Assembly (NCBI RefSeq): GCF_009905375.1
Contig: NC_133653.1
Coordinates: 95,344,609-95,408,608 of the forward strand
Direction of reading: 5' to 3'
Length of the DNA: 64,000 nucleotides
Source of the DNA: Apium graveolens
Taxonomy: Eukaryota; Streptophyta; Magnoliopsida; Apiales; Apiaceae
This document shows positions 44,138-56,419 of this stretch, one piece after another. Within the stretch, counting starts at the first letter, position 1, and every line of letters begins with the position of its first letter. Under the pieces are notes generated by a model, which searched no databases, was not told the DNA's origin, and worked only from the letters and a program-made list of their open reading frames with translations. A program made the position numbers and the translations under genes.

Positions 44138-47100
44138 TGTGGCGCCCCAAAATCCGGGGTCAGGAATCTCGGAGGCCACACCATCTTGATCACTATATAC
44201 CACATCCCTCGTATCACAATATATAAATACTCATACTTTACGACCCCACACTTATCACACACACACACACTTATAGGTTATTGTCTTCGAAACGAACCAT
44301 TCATTACTAGAGTAAATCAAACCATAAAGTGATAATTATTACAACCCAAAAGTAATTAAGTCTTACCGGGGAATAAACTTTAAATAAGGCTAGTCCGTCA
44401 GCCAATTATTTGTTTCTTATTCATTACCTTACATAAGTCATACTTATAAATAAGCCGAACTAAAAACAACTGAAAACCGATCCAGCTTATTCGGTCTACC
44501 TGTGGTACAGCACCAAACATCCTACGGAACAGCTGGCCGTTTCCTACCTATTTCTGGCTGTGAGTTTCATGATAGGAATCTTGGTTCACTGTTGTGTTAT
44601 ATAAATTTAAGAAAACAAGTGTGAGCTATAATGCCCAGCATAATAATGTATAGTATGAAAAGAATGTATGATAAACTCAAGTAAAATGTCATATATGATA
44701 TTTATGTTTTATTCAAAAATAGTTTTCATTGGTGATACCCACCTTCTTTTGAAAACAATTCATTAATGGATTTATTATCCTGCAAATACCTTAATGGTAA
44801 ACCCAGCACCTAGGCTTGGGTTATGGTATTGCATCACAATTACAATTGGAAGAATAGGACATTCGTTGGAGACACTGCATACGAAGATCAATCGTACTAC
44901 GGAAATAGTAACCTTTTCTACTAGTAGAAGGACGACACCTTCGTATCCCGGTCATCACCCTTGCCGCATATGGGCTATGAGTCCTCATTTCGGGTATACA
45001 CACACTTCGCAGGTCCTTAGGTACATATAGTACCGTCTTCTACGGTACCGGCAGTCTATCCAATACACGAAGTACTTGGATCCTACCCCTCCTTTGTCCT
45101 TTAGGAAATCCTATTATATATTTGGAATCATCGAACCATATCGAAGTTCCCCCAAGCGTTTTTCTTGTTGATAGGCACAGCTTTACCTCATATATATATA
45201 TATATGTACTTCCGAAAGTTTTCGAAGGAAGTACTAAGGATGTGAGTTGACCGTTGTCAATAGATAGGTAAATAAGGGGGAGTTTCTTTTGAAACTAAGA
45301 TCAAAATATTTAAAATAAGTCAAGATAATATTCTCCGATGTTCTGAAATTATTCGAATGATTTTCCAAAAATCAGAAAGTATTTTAAATCATGTTTTATG
45401 ATTTTTAAATCATAAATAAATCATTTAATAAATAATAAATAATTAAATATTAATCAATAAACAATTAAACCTCGAATGAGTTTACTTTAAAAGAATATTT
45501 AAAATAATATTTATCAACTAATTTATGTTTACATAATATAATAATCTTTAATATTTAATCGAGTTTGAAATAATTATTCACTGGAGAATACTTCCTCCAT
45601 AATAAATGAATAGTTAATAAATATTTATTATTCGAACGATAAATTATAGTTGAGGGAATACGGTCTTTGGAAATCGTTTTAATAAAATTTTGAGGTATTT
45701 AATATTTCGTAAGTGGACGTTGAGTCCCTTAAAACGTACTAATATGGACTTTTAATTATCCTATAATATCAGCGGAATGATTCCTGGATTTTTATCTTAA
45801 AATCCCGACCGACTCTCGGTCTTATAATTATACGTCACGCTTAAAGCGGAATTAAACATTTTACGATATATACTTATCGTACAACATCATTACATTATGC
45901 GAAAAAATCAATTATTACGTATCATGGCAAGCATGGTATTTATGCAATGATAATAAAAAATCCTTTCACAACACAACAGTAAATGGAGTTGGGTCCGTAA
46001 ACTTGCTTGGGTATCTGGAGGTGAAGGATGCTCTAGGTTCCGCTCGAAAATCTATAATCATAAACAAAATTTATTTTGTTAGGTCTCGTTCTAATTTACG
46101 GTGACTCGCACTCATGCGCTACTTATTATGCACCCTCTCAACTTATATTACCCTTGTTATTTCCTTAACTCCTTATTCCCATTATGGTTACTTCCTTTTT
46201 CAAAGTATCTTATATCCGTTTTCATTTTCGTCGTTGGCTCCGCTTATGGATTCTACGGTTCTCTAATCGCGCGGGCTCGGCTCCGGTATTTTTATAAAAT
46301 TGAAAAATAGTTATTTTCACTTAAAATTTTTATGGAAGTTAGGAAACTAAATATAATACTCTCTGTAAAAATTTCATGATTTATGAACATTTTTAAGTTG
46401 ATTCTTTTTATTTTCAAAATTCGTAATTCTTAGCAGTTTTTGTCGCGTAAATCACTTTAGTAAAACGGCCATAACTTTTAATCCGTAAATCGGAATCAAG
46501 CGATTAAAGTGCCTAAACGATCCTTAAAATATTTTCTATCATAATAAAGGGTTATTTTTCAAGAAACTAAAGTTTATATCTTCGGGACTTTCTTGCAGAA
46601 ACTTAAAGTTACGTTTTGTTCGTTTTAGCGAGATTATGGTTATGATCGGAGTTTCGTTTATTCCTTAAATATTTATACTACCACCAAAAATCAACATATC
46701 ATCATCACCACACTAAATCCTCTCAATAACATCAAGTTATTGAGGCAACAACAATCAACCTTAAATCTACTTAGCTAAATATCAAGATTACAACAATACT
46801 TCCATCAAAACTAGGTTTACAACTATATTCTAAAAGAATCTTGAACTTAAATCTTAAATAAGGTTGGGTCAAAGATTTATACCTTTCTTGAGAGCTTGAG
46901 ATGTGTTCTTTATGATGGTGAAGTCTTGGGAGTGCTTAGTATGGTTTTTGGAACCTAAAACAACCATTAAAATCAAGAAACCAAAGAAGAGTTACTATTC
47001 ACACTATTCACTATCATCTTTGTTGAATTTATTTCACCCATCAAACCTTGATAAAAAGAGATCAAATATTTATCTTAACTTAGTTTAGGTGGTATGAAGC

Positions 47101-47886
47101 TTGAGAATTAATGGAAGGATTTACCCATCGCTAGAGCTTGGTGTTTTAATTTTGAATTCTTGGTTTAAGGGGAAGGGGGCGAATGGTAATGTTCTTGGGG
47201 GAGAGGGAGAGAGAGAGAGAGAGTTTTTGTGTTGCTTCCTTGGTTGCTTCTTGGAAATAATGCAAGTGATAGCTTGTAATTGATTTTTATTCTCTATTTT
47301 ATATCCTAGGATTGATTTTTGTTACCAAATCCTTGGACAAATCTAGCTAGGCTTTCTAGTTTACAAGCTAAGTTAATTAGCTTAGCCCTTTAGCTTACTA
47401 TTCTCTAGCCCTTGGTTGATCATCCTATATTTCTAGCTCACTATTTGATAAAGTAACCATGGTTACTTTTCTACCATGGTTAGTTAGTGCGATACGTTTA
47501 TTTAATTATTTACGCGTTTGTTCGGTCGCTTAAATGTTTTCGTAATAATTTCTCGTAAACGGTTCACGACGTAAATCTTTTTGTATTTATTCTTTATGTT
47601 TTGAACTATCGTACTTGGATATAAATCCGCAGGTTTTTAAATTAGTAATTATATTATGATTCCCGTAATCCTCGATGATCCGTAAATAGGATCATTTTTC
47701 AAAGTTCGTTTTCTTCGAAAACTAATAGCGTCTACATACACTCATTTGGTACGTATAATCATAATATAAACTTTGAATCTCATTTTCACATGTGCAACAT
47801 AGTGTGGGCTAAAACGTTTTCCCAGTCTGTCAGGGTTACTATTCATTAAACATTTTTACAAAGTCTCAAAAATTCGAGTTATTACA
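44138..47886 (-). repeat. Tekay 3' LTR, 3.75 kb
   Basis: TG...CA ends (TGTAATAACTCG at 47886; TGTGGCGCC on the + strand at 44138). No coding frame is supported; a (TA)n run lies at about 45188-45205 and a (GA)n run at about 47203-47222. LTRs of this length are normal in this clade. The end at 47886 is confirmed by the parallel fragment ending at 22981. Confidence 0.85.
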
Positions 47887-47943
47887 GTCTTCACCTCTAA
47901 CAAGGATTCCATCCCGGAATCAATAAGAAAATAAGTGGGGATA

Positions 47944-48549
47944 TGTTAGGTCACACACACTGTAGAAGGGGGTTGAATATAGTATATAGCACAATCAAAT
48001 CGAATTCAAATAACACAAGTAATAGAAAATAGACTTTATTCAATGCAATAAACTCTGTTACAATATGGAACTGTCCTCTCTCAGTGATGAACAAATATCA
48101 CGAGAGCTGCTAGGGTTACAATGAATAATATTCTCGATAATGATAACACTTATTGTGTAAACCCTATATCTGTGTTTATATATCACACAGTTACAAGATA
48201 ATCGCTAATTGATATGGAATATAATTATGCTTCCTAAAATATATCAATCAGTTATCTTTTCTTCCAAGTATTTCATTCTTCATAGAATTCCTTCTTCATG
48301 CATATCTCTTCTTACGTTCGTCTTGATCTTCTTTTCTTTCAATCAGCCGCCTTCCTTATCTGAAAGTTTCCTTTAAGTCCTGATATTATCTCCTGATAAA
48401 TATCTCCTGAACCTTAAGTACTGATCACTTAAGTTCTGACTTCAGTATAATTGTTGATTTCAGTTAAGTACTGATTTGTCCTGTTTAAGTAAGATCTGAA
48501 AACTAAACATAAATTATATTAGACATGACATTATCAAATATATCTAACA
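47944..48549 (-). repeat. Solo LTR of the C3 SIRE family, duplication GGATA
   Basis: 606 bp, sharing the ends and body of the C3 LTR (TGTTAGGTCACACACACTG at the left, ATATATCTAACA at the right, + strand reading). GGATA flanks both sides (47939-47943 and 48550-48554). TATATAAA is at 48175-48182 (minus). No internal sequence remains, so it arose by LTR-LTR recombination after insertion. It interrupts the Tekay 3' coding end. Confidence 0.94.
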
Positions 48550-49195
48550 GGATATCTGTTCCTCATCGCGTCTTCAAGTTCCCAAGTTGACTCTTCGACA
48601 TTTTGATTCCTCCACAAGATCCTAACCAGCTTCACAGTCTTGTTCCTTAGCAGTTGTTCTTTTTGGTCCATTATCCTTACCGGCTGCTCAATATAGGTCA
48701 GGTCTGGTTGTAAATCTACATGCTCATATTATATCACATGTCGTGCATCCGCATGGTACTTTCTTAACATGGACACGTGGAACACGTTGTGCACTTGTTA
48801 CAGATTAGGAGGCAAGGCGAGCTCGTAAGCTAGAGGTCCTATTCTCCTCAAAATTTCAAAGGGTCCTATGATTCTGGGACTCAGCTTCCCTTTCTTCCCA
48901 ATTCTCGTCACTCCTTTCCATGGAGATACCTTCAATAGCACTGAATCCCCTAATTCATATTCCCTATCATTCCTGGTCTGGTCGGTGTACTTCTTTTATC
49001 TATCTTGAGCTGCTACCAGTCTCTTTCTAATGAGTTCCACCATTTTTCTGGTCTGCTGGACTAACTCGGGTCCTATTATCTTGTGTTCTCCAACTTCATC
49101 CCAACATAGGGGAGAGCGACATCTCCTTTCGTAAAGAGCTTCATACAGAGGCATTCCTATGCTAGCGTGATAGCTGTTGTTATAAGCAAATTCGA
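48550..49195 (-). pseudogene. pol: Tekay integrase C-terminus and chromodomain, broken
   Basis: Minus-strand frame after an integrase deletion: FAYNNSYHASIGMPLYEALY, a GPY-like segment (LSPRIIGPFEILRRIGPLAYELALPP), then the chromodomain-like end VRILWRNQNVEESTWELEDAMRNRYP at about 48550-48640, with HLFSY encoded beyond the solo LTR. In chromoviruses the chromodomain binds modified histone H3 and directs insertion into heterochromatin. Stops near 48997, 48800 and 48735 interrupt it, and the solo LTR sits within its last codons. Confidence 0.72.
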
Positions 49196-49852
49196 TCAGG
49201 GGTAAGTAGTCCTTTCGTGTTTCCCATCAGTCTTGGGGTGGTAAGCGGTACTCATGTTTAGTATGGTGCCTACACATTCTTGGAAGCTTCTCCAAAATCG
49301 GGAATTAAACCTTGGGTCTCGATCTGACACTATGGCGAAAGGAACGCCGTGTCTCACTACAATCTCCTTTAAGTAGATATCCACCAGCTTGTCTACGGTG
49401 TACCTTTCATTGATTGGTAGGAAGTGCGCGGACTTGGTCAATCTATCTATGATAACCCATATGGCGTCGTGATTGGTCTTCATCCTTGATAGGCCTGTCA
49501 CAAAATCCATGGCTATATGCTTCCATTTCCACTCTGGGATTTCCAGGGGCCGTAATAGTCCATTTGGTCGCTGATGTTCAGCCTTCACTGTCTGGCATAT
49601 CAAGCACTTACTGACCCACTCTACTACTTCTCTCTTCATGTTAGGCCACCAATAATATTCCTTAAGGTCACGGTACATCTTCGTACTTCCTGGGTGGATT
49701 GAATATCTGGAGCTGTGCCCTTCGTGAAGCAGCTCGTCCTTTAACTCTTGCACATTTGGAATCCAAATTTGGGACGCATACCTCATGATCCCTTTATCGT
49801 CCTTCTCGCATCTCACTTCCTCACCGGTCAATGTTCCTCTTTCTCCACTCAT
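49196..49852 (-). pseudogene. pol: Tekay integrase core, with internal deletion
   Basis: Zinc-binding part: HEGHSSRYSIHPGSTKMYRDLKEYYWWPNM with CLICQTVKAEHQ gives H-H-C-C. Core: MDFVTGLSRMKTNHDAIWVIIDRLTKSAHF supplies the first Asp, IVSDRDPRFNSRFW the second, and YHPKTDGKHERT the Glu region. Directly after HERT about 70 bases are missing, and sequence resumes at PLIEFAYNN, so the domain cannot fold normally. The nearest relatives are chromoviral integrases. It would have catalysed insertion. Confidence 0.82.
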
Positions 49853-49870
49853 CTTCTTTTCCTGACATAC

Positions 49871-50545
49871 TCATATCTTTTCAGTCAGTTCTGGCACTAG
49901 CTTAATCTCAAATAATCCTTTTGTTCCTTTACCGGTCATCCTCACATCAATTTCCATTTTCTCAAATTCTTTAATTAATTCCTCAGATGTCATTTTCATT
50001 TTGAGACTTTCCTTCCTACTAAGGGTGTCAGCCACCACATTGGCTTTACCCGGGTGATACAAAATTTCGCAATCGTAGTCCTTAATCCACTTTAACCACC
50101 TCCTTTGTCTCATGTTTAGTTCTTTCTGAGTAAAAATATATTTGAGGCTCTTGTGGTCTGTGTAAATCTCACATTTCTCACCGTACAGGTAGTGTCTCCA
50201 AATTTTTAGGGCAAACACTATGGCTGCTAATTCCAGGTCTTGCGTTGGGTATCTGCTCTCATACTCCTTCAATTGTCGAGAGGCATACGCGATAACCTTT
50301 CCGTGCTACATAAGCACACATCCTAGTCCTTTATGCGATGCGTTGCTGTATATCACAAACTCTCCCTTTCCATCAGGAAGAGCGAGCACTGGTGCTGACA
50401 CCAGCCTCCTTTTCAGTTCCTGAAAGCTTTCCTCACATTTCTCTATCCATACAAACTTCCGGGTAAGTCTAGTCAGTGGGCCGGCTATCTTAGCAAAGTC
50501 TTGCATGAATCTCCGGTAATATCCTGCTAACCCACAAAACTCCAA
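49871..50545 (-). pseudogene. pol: Tekay RNase H, active-site mutated
   Basis: Contains FVWIEKCEESFQELKRRLVSAPVLALPDGKGEFVIYSNASHKGLGCVLM, then a TAG at 50306-50308, then [46 protein letters not shown] and [17 protein letters not shown]. In this family the first catalytic residue is Asp in an S-D-A-S box; here it is Asn (SNAS), one G-to-A change. The stop is one transition from a Gln codon. The later acidic residues (E, D, D) remain. Confidence 0.82.
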
Positions 50546-50571
50546 ACCTCTGTTGGGGTAGTTGGTCTTTC

Positions 50572-51155
50572 CTAGTTGGATATCGCCTCTATTTTGGCGG
50601 GGTCAACTAAAACTCCCTTGCTACTCACCACATGCCCTAAGAACTGAACTTCCCTTAACCAGAACTCGCATTTCGAGAACTTGGCATATAATTTCTCGTT
50701 CCTCAAGATTTTTAAGACTATCCTCAAATGTTCTGCATGTTCTTGCTCTGTCTTTGAGTAGATTAGAATATCATCTATAAAAACTATCACACATATATCT
50801 AGGTACTTTTTGAATACTCTGTTCATCAAATCCATAAAGGCTGCGGGTGCGTTGGTTAGCCCAAACGACATGACTAAGAACTCATAGTGTCCATACCCTA
50901 GTACGAAAAGCAGTCTTCAGTATATCCTCAAGGTTTGATTTTCAACTGGTGATATCATGTTCTCAAATCTATTTTAGAAAAGTGTACAGCACCCTTGATT
51001 TGGATGAATATGTCATCAATCATAGGGAGAGGGTACCTATTCTTAATGGTCAGTTTATTCAATTCTCGGTAGTCTATACATAATCTTATATTATCGTCTT
51101 TTTTCTTTACGAACAGTACTGGAGCTCTCCATGGCGACACGCTGGGTTTTATCAT
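50572..51155 (-). pseudogene. pol: Tekay reverse transcriptase, split by C3
   Basis: RT reads [50 protein letters not shown], then, after a frame break near 50880-50950, [20 protein letters not shown] and [22 protein letters not shown] with both catalytic aspartates, then [27 protein letters not shown]. The sequence stops at 51162 where the C3 LTR begins; the N-terminal RT must lie on the far side of C3. Confidence 0.85.
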
Positions 51156-51157
51156 CC

Positions 51158-51162
51158 CATTA
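51158..51162. repeat. Candidate target-site duplication CATTA, left copy (C3)
   Basis: The five bases before the C3 LTR. The partner should follow the C3 5' LTR beyond position 64000, so it is not confirmed here. Confidence 0.5.
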
Positions 51163-51773
51163 TGTTAGGTCACACACACTGTAGAGGGGGTGAATACAGT
51201 GTCAAGTACAATCAAATCGAACTTTAATATCTCAAGTAACAGAAAACAAACTTTATTGAAACAATAAACTTTGTTACATTATGGAACTGTTACCTCTCAG
51301 TGATGAACAAATATCACGAGAGCTGCTAGGGTTACAATGAATAATCTTCTCGAATATAATAACACTTTTAGTGTAAACCCTATGTTTGTGTTTATATACT
51401 ACACAGTTACAAGATAATCGCTAATTGATATGGAATATGATTCTGCTTCCTAAAATATATCAATCAGATATCTTTTCTTCCAAGTATCCCATTCTTCACG
51501 GAACTCCTTCTTCATGCATATCTCTTCTTATTTTTATCTCGATCTTCTTTCCTTTAATCATCTACTGTCCTTATCTGATCGTCCTTCAGCACTTAAGTTC
51601 TGATATCCAACTTCTGATGATTATCTCCTGATAATATAAGTACCGATATCCTTAAGTCCTGACTTCCAATATAAGTATTGATTCTCAGTTAAGTACTGAT
51701 TTGTCCTGTTAAGTAAGATCTGAAAACTAAACATAACTCATATCAGCCATGACATTATCAAATATATCTAACA
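51163..51773 (-). repeat. C3 3' LTR
   Basis: 611 bp. TATATAAA (minus) at 51391-51398. About 200-320 bp upstream of it are AAGTTCTGAT-like words (51594-51710). Its sequence matches the start of the 5' LTR at 63866-64000. Confidence 0.92.
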
Positions 51774-51786
51774 ATCTCCCCCAACT
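51774..51786 (-). other. C3 polypurine tract
   Basis: On the minus strand TTGGGGGAGAT directly precedes the 3' LTR. Confidence 0.9.
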
Positions 51787-51978
51787 TGTAAATTAGCATA
51801 ATATACAAGTTTAACAGATATTTGATGATGTCAAAAACATTAAGTACAAATGCATGAGAATTAGACTAGATAACTACAACTTACAGTCCTTAAAGCTTTA
51901 CCAATATTTAACTTCTGATAACAGCTTCAGTCTGTACAAATATCAGAATTTAAGCAGTTGTAGATCTTTGACTTGGCT

Positions 51979-54900
51979 TCATCTTCTGATCTCTCTGATG
52001 TCAGGAGTTGTTCTGAGATAGTTCTTCAACAAACATCTCTCAGTATATCTAAGTTCATCAATCATTCTCCTTTTGGCATCTTTAAGCTCTGCAGTATCTT
52101 CACCAATTTGAAAGATTGCGGCCCTGAGATCATTAATCTTTGCTTTTCTTATATCCTGATCCAGTCTGATCAAATAAGCTTTATCAGACTCTAGATTGAA
52201 TTCCACAGCCCTGTACCCTAAAAAGGTAGTTATAATCTTAGCAGTGTTGGGCTTCATTTCAACTATATCACCCTTTTGATCTCTGTACTTTGGAACATAT
52301 ATGCTGTCAGACTTAACAGAATAAAGCCTTTTCTGTCTCTGAATCTGATCCTTCAAATAGTTTGCAGCACTTCCTGTCAATCTGTCATCCACTTGAAGTA
52401 AGAATAGTACATGCTCCAATTCTTCAAAATACTTCAATGGAATGGCATTTTTCCTTATATGATAAACCCTACCATCTGTAATGAAGTACAACAAGATGTG
52501 TTCTTTCAAGTAGGTATGGTAAACCATTTGTACAGATTCCAGTTGATTCAATCTCTCAGGAGTTGCTCCAATACCTGGTTCACTCAAGGAAGTTGGATCA
52601 TTGGTAGTGTTATGTATTCTTCTTTCATCAGCACTTCCCAATCCAGTTTTATCTCTTGCTTCCTTTCCAGTAACTACTCTAGCTTCAAAACCACTTGCAG
52701 CAGTCTTCAAAGGTTGAGTCTGTTTTGCTTTAGTGAAACCTGGTAGGAGTGTCTTTGGTCTATCTTCTGATATCAAGTTAACTTGAGCTATGTCAGAGGT
52801 TACTTGCTTCTTCGAAATATCAGAACTTACTGTCTCTTGACTCTGAACAACTTGAGCCATGTCAGAGATTGTCTTAAAAACTTTTCTTGAAGTCAGAGCA
52901 AGATCATCCTTTTCATCAGTAATTTCTTCATCCTCAGGAGGCACATAAACCTTGATAGGTTCACCAACTTTTTCTTTACCCTTGGATCTTGGATCTATCT
53001 GCGGTTGTGATTTAGCCAATGTTACTTCAGTATGTGTCCTTTCTTTGATCACAATGCCTTTGAGTTTTGGAAGTGGCTTTTTACCAGAAGCTTCAGATTT
53101 AGATGTGACTTTCTCTGATTTAAGTCCGGCTTCTTCTTCCATTAAACTCTCCAAGTCCATTCCTGGATTTTCCTGAAGAAATAACTGTCTTGACATTTCC
53201 TCATCAAGATCTAAAAGTTCATCAGAACTTATCCTTTTACTAGTAGCAAAACTTATTCTTTTCCCAGTATCAGAACTTGTCCTGTGACTTGTGATTGCAG
53301 CTTTTCTTGATATAAAACCTCTACCTTGACTATGACCTCTACCCGTTCCAGAGTTTCCTAGATCATCCTTTTCATCATCCTTCCCTTTCAGTGTCTTGTC
53401 AGTCTTGCATTTGGACTTAATTACTTTCTCCCCCTTTTTGGCATCAGCAGGTAGTAGAAGAGAGACAAGCAATTCCACTGAGGTTGGATTTCATTAAGTT
53501 GTGATTGCTGAGAAGCTTGATTTTTCAGAATATCATCAATCTGAGCTTGTTGAGTATCTTGAGTCTTTTCAATATAAGCAATCCTGTCAAAGGTAGGTTG
53601 GAAGAACTTTTTCTTATCAATCTTTTGAACTTGTTCCTGTTTGATAAATTCTTCCTGAATCTTGTGTAGCTCTGCATGAGTAGTTGACTGAAGACCTTGT
53701 AGATGTTTAGTACTCAATGCAGTGACTCTAAGCTGGGTTTTGAAATCATCAGAATTTAACATTTCATCAGCTTTAGTCAAGTGCTTAGCAAGATGAATCG
53801 CATTTGGAACACAGGAAACTGAGTTCCATTCCTTAGTCCACTCATGTCCTGCAGGAGTTTCACTCCAAGGCACTGGTGCTTCTCTGGTAACAAACTTCTT
53901 AATAAGTTCAGACTTAAGAATAGTTTGTTGAGGAGCATGTCCTGAAGGACCTGCTGCATCAGCAGCTGCAGTTGGAGCAGCTTCACCAGTATCTCCAGCA
54001 TTTGCAGCATCAGAACTTAAAGAATCAGTATCTTCTGATAAGACAACAGTGTGAGTAGCAATGGAGGCTTCAGCATCCTCTAATTGCTGATCTGGTTCTA
54101 AGTTCTGATCAACAGCCATATCCTGATGCTCACCTAAATTCTGATCATCAGCATCTAGATGCAGAGAAGGTGTAGTAGATAACTCTGGAGTTTGAACAGC
54201 ATCAGTAACAGGTGTTGTTGAAGGATTAATTGATGTTGGAGCTTCTAAGAGAATTACTTCAGGCACAACCAAGTTTTGAACATCAATATCAGCACTTGTG
54301 CTTGGATCAACAGGAGATACAGATGGTGTGTTGGCCTTGTCAAAAACAGCTTCCTGAGATGGAGTTGATGGAGAAGAAGTGACTTTAGCAAATTCCTTTT
54401 CTTGTGAGATCAGAGATTCCTAATCCCCTTTCTTAGCTGCTTCTTCATCATCATCTGAAACTGGCCTTTTTGCCCTCTGTTTCTTGTATCTCTTTGTTGA
54501 TTTGGGTTCCTTGGGAGTTTCAGGAACTGTCATTCTTCTAAGCCTCTTGAGAAGCCTAGATCCCCCAATTCCAGAATCCTTCTGAGAAGTCTCTTTCTCA
54601 GCTTCACCAATAACAGGTTCTGAAGAAGGAACCTGGTCCTCAGTATCAGATTCATCTCTCAAGGCAATCATCCTTCTCTTTTGAGGTGTTTGAGGAACAG
54701 TCTTTGTCCTCTTTGGCTTGGAAGATGAAAGCTTCACAGTAGGTGCTGAGGATGAGGGTTGAACAGTCTGCGAAGTGGAGAGATAGGATTTGATATATTG
54801 CCTGAGGGTTGGTTGAGTAGAATGAGTGGTAGGTGCTGATTGTTGTGGTGTTTGGGTGGTTGTTGTTGGTTGGACATCAGAATAAACAGATCTATAAGTA

Positions 54901-55700
54901 TCAGGATCAGCATTTACTAAGATATGTTTTACAGACTGAGGAATCTGTAATGGTCTAACCACTGATTTCTAAGTGTCAGCATTTACCAGGTCATTAAAGT
55001 AGCGTTTTGCAACTTTAAAAGGTGGAGTTGAGGAACTGACTAATTGAGGTTCATCAGTACAAAAAGTATATATAAGTTGACAGAATCTAGCAAAGTACAC
55101 AACATTCCTATCCTCTGTCATCCTATCTCCAATAAAACCAATTATACCAGTTACAAAATCAAAATGAGTTTGGTTAATAATAGCATACCCGATGTGCTGA
55201 CTCAAAATTGGAATAGCATCAAAATTCGAACATTTGTTCCCAAAGGCTTTAGTGATGCAGTCAAAGAAGAAGCTCCATTCTCTTCTGATATGAGCCCGTT
55301 TCAACTGCCCAAGTTTTGCCAAACTCTGTTCATACCCCAAATTGGCCATTAACTCCTGAAGGGCTGATTCCTCTGGAATTGAAAAGGTACATCCTTCTGG
55401 AAGATATAGAGCCTTGCGTATTGTACCAGGAGTGACTGCATATGAAGAATCACCCACTTCGAAAACAATACTTGGAGTGCCATGCCTACCACCATCATCA
55501 AAGTGCCGAGTCCGCCAAAATGTCAGAACTTGTTGGCTGGAAAAGACTGAAGGATGGGTCAATGCATACCCAATCTCACTGTGTGCAAGAAGATCTTGCA
55601 CAAAATACAATTCAGATGGAGCTTCAGCATGATCAAGAATTGCAGCATAGTTGTTTGGAATAAACTTAGCTCCATCACTGATTAAATCCTTAGGTGCCAT
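51979..55700 (-). pseudogene. C3 ORF2 (env-position ORF), two stops and one frameshift
   Basis: From ATG 55700 (MAPKDLISDGAKF). The N-terminal module has VLTFWRTRHFDDGG, IRKALYLPEGCTF, RREWSFFFDCITKAFGNKCSNFDAI and VVYFARFCQLIY, parallel to C2 ORF2. A TAG at 54969-54971 and another at 54420-54422 are in frame, and a one-base shift lies near 53475. The middle is Ser/Thr/Pro/Gln-rich with basic patches (RLLKRLRRMTVPETPKEPKSTKRYKKQRAKRP). The last part (53478-51979) holds VDDRLTGSAANYLKDQIQRQKRLYSVKSDSIYVPKY and a charged helix. No signal peptide or membrane segment is evident, so it may not be an envelope protein. Confidence 0.7.
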
Positions 55701-55854
55701 GTGAAAAATTGAGATTTAAGAGTGCCTGTTAGGTGTTTGATAAAATGTCTGTATGAAAAACCAACGTGAGAAGAAGAGAGAGAGAGTAAAAGCAAGTAGA
55801 GAGAAAAAAAATATGAAAGGAAATGAAAGAATAAAAAATCCTCTCTCTGTCGTA

Positions 55855-55860
55855 CTTATA
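55855..55860 (-). promoter_or_regulatory. Candidate internal TATA box for C3 ORF2
   Basis: TATAAG on the minus strand, 155 bp upstream of the ORF2 ATG, followed by a CT-rich leader. Motif words AAGTACTGAT (56127) and ATCAGAATTT (56145, 56304) stand 270-450 bp upstream of it. Confidence 0.45.
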
Positions 55861-56419
55861 CTCAAAAAAAATGTTACCGTTGGACACCTGTCAGACATGC
55901 AGTAATAACGGATAGTTACTGGGCGCGAGAAAACAGTAATCATTACTTGCCCACTTGCCTTTTTTCAAGGAAAAATCGTTCCACTTACCCAGATATTCCA
56001 TTTATCAAGGTGAAACAGTTTTAATTCAAAATTGAAACCGTTCCCACTGAATTAATTATTTTTCACTGCATCATTAATATTTTGAAAATAAATCAAGTGA
56101 AAATGACCAAGATAAATCAGATGAGTAAGTACTGATAAAGGAAAATCAGAATTTAAATTAAAACAGAATTTATATGGTCATCAGAATATGAATATTTATC
56201 AGGATTTATCAATGCATTACAAATTATCTCAGAGACAAAATCTTGAAACAAAAACAAATTTCATTAATATATCAAAAGAATACATTCATGAAATTGAAAT
56301 TACATCAGAATTTATACAAGATTTCCCTAAGCTTCTAAACCTAACATCAACAGCCTTAGTCCTAGCTCAAGAAGCAGGGCAAGGCTGACGATGAAGAAAA
56401 ACAGGAAAAAGAAAATAAA

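Larger units (their letters stand above)
44138..51162 (-). mobile_element. Tekay/Del-type chromovirus (Ty3/gypsy), 3' part; continues beyond C3
   Basis: Minus-strand gypsy element. Its 3' LTR (47886 to 44138) begins TGTAATAACTCG and ends GGCGCCACA in element sense. Upstream are a chromodomain-like tail, integrase, RNase H and RT. The long LTR and terminal chromodomain identify the Tekay/Del chromovirus clade. It inserted into the Athila remnant; AAGAA (44133-44137) would be the duplication but its partner is outside the window. It is interrupted by a solo LTR at 47944-48549 and by C3 at 51163; gag, protease and 5' LTR should lie beyond position 64000. Confidence 0.85.

Noticed and set aside
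44035..44332. Continuation of the Athila frame past 44138 to 44332
   Set aside because: The bases after 44137 are the Tekay LTR terminus, so those codons are read-through into another element.
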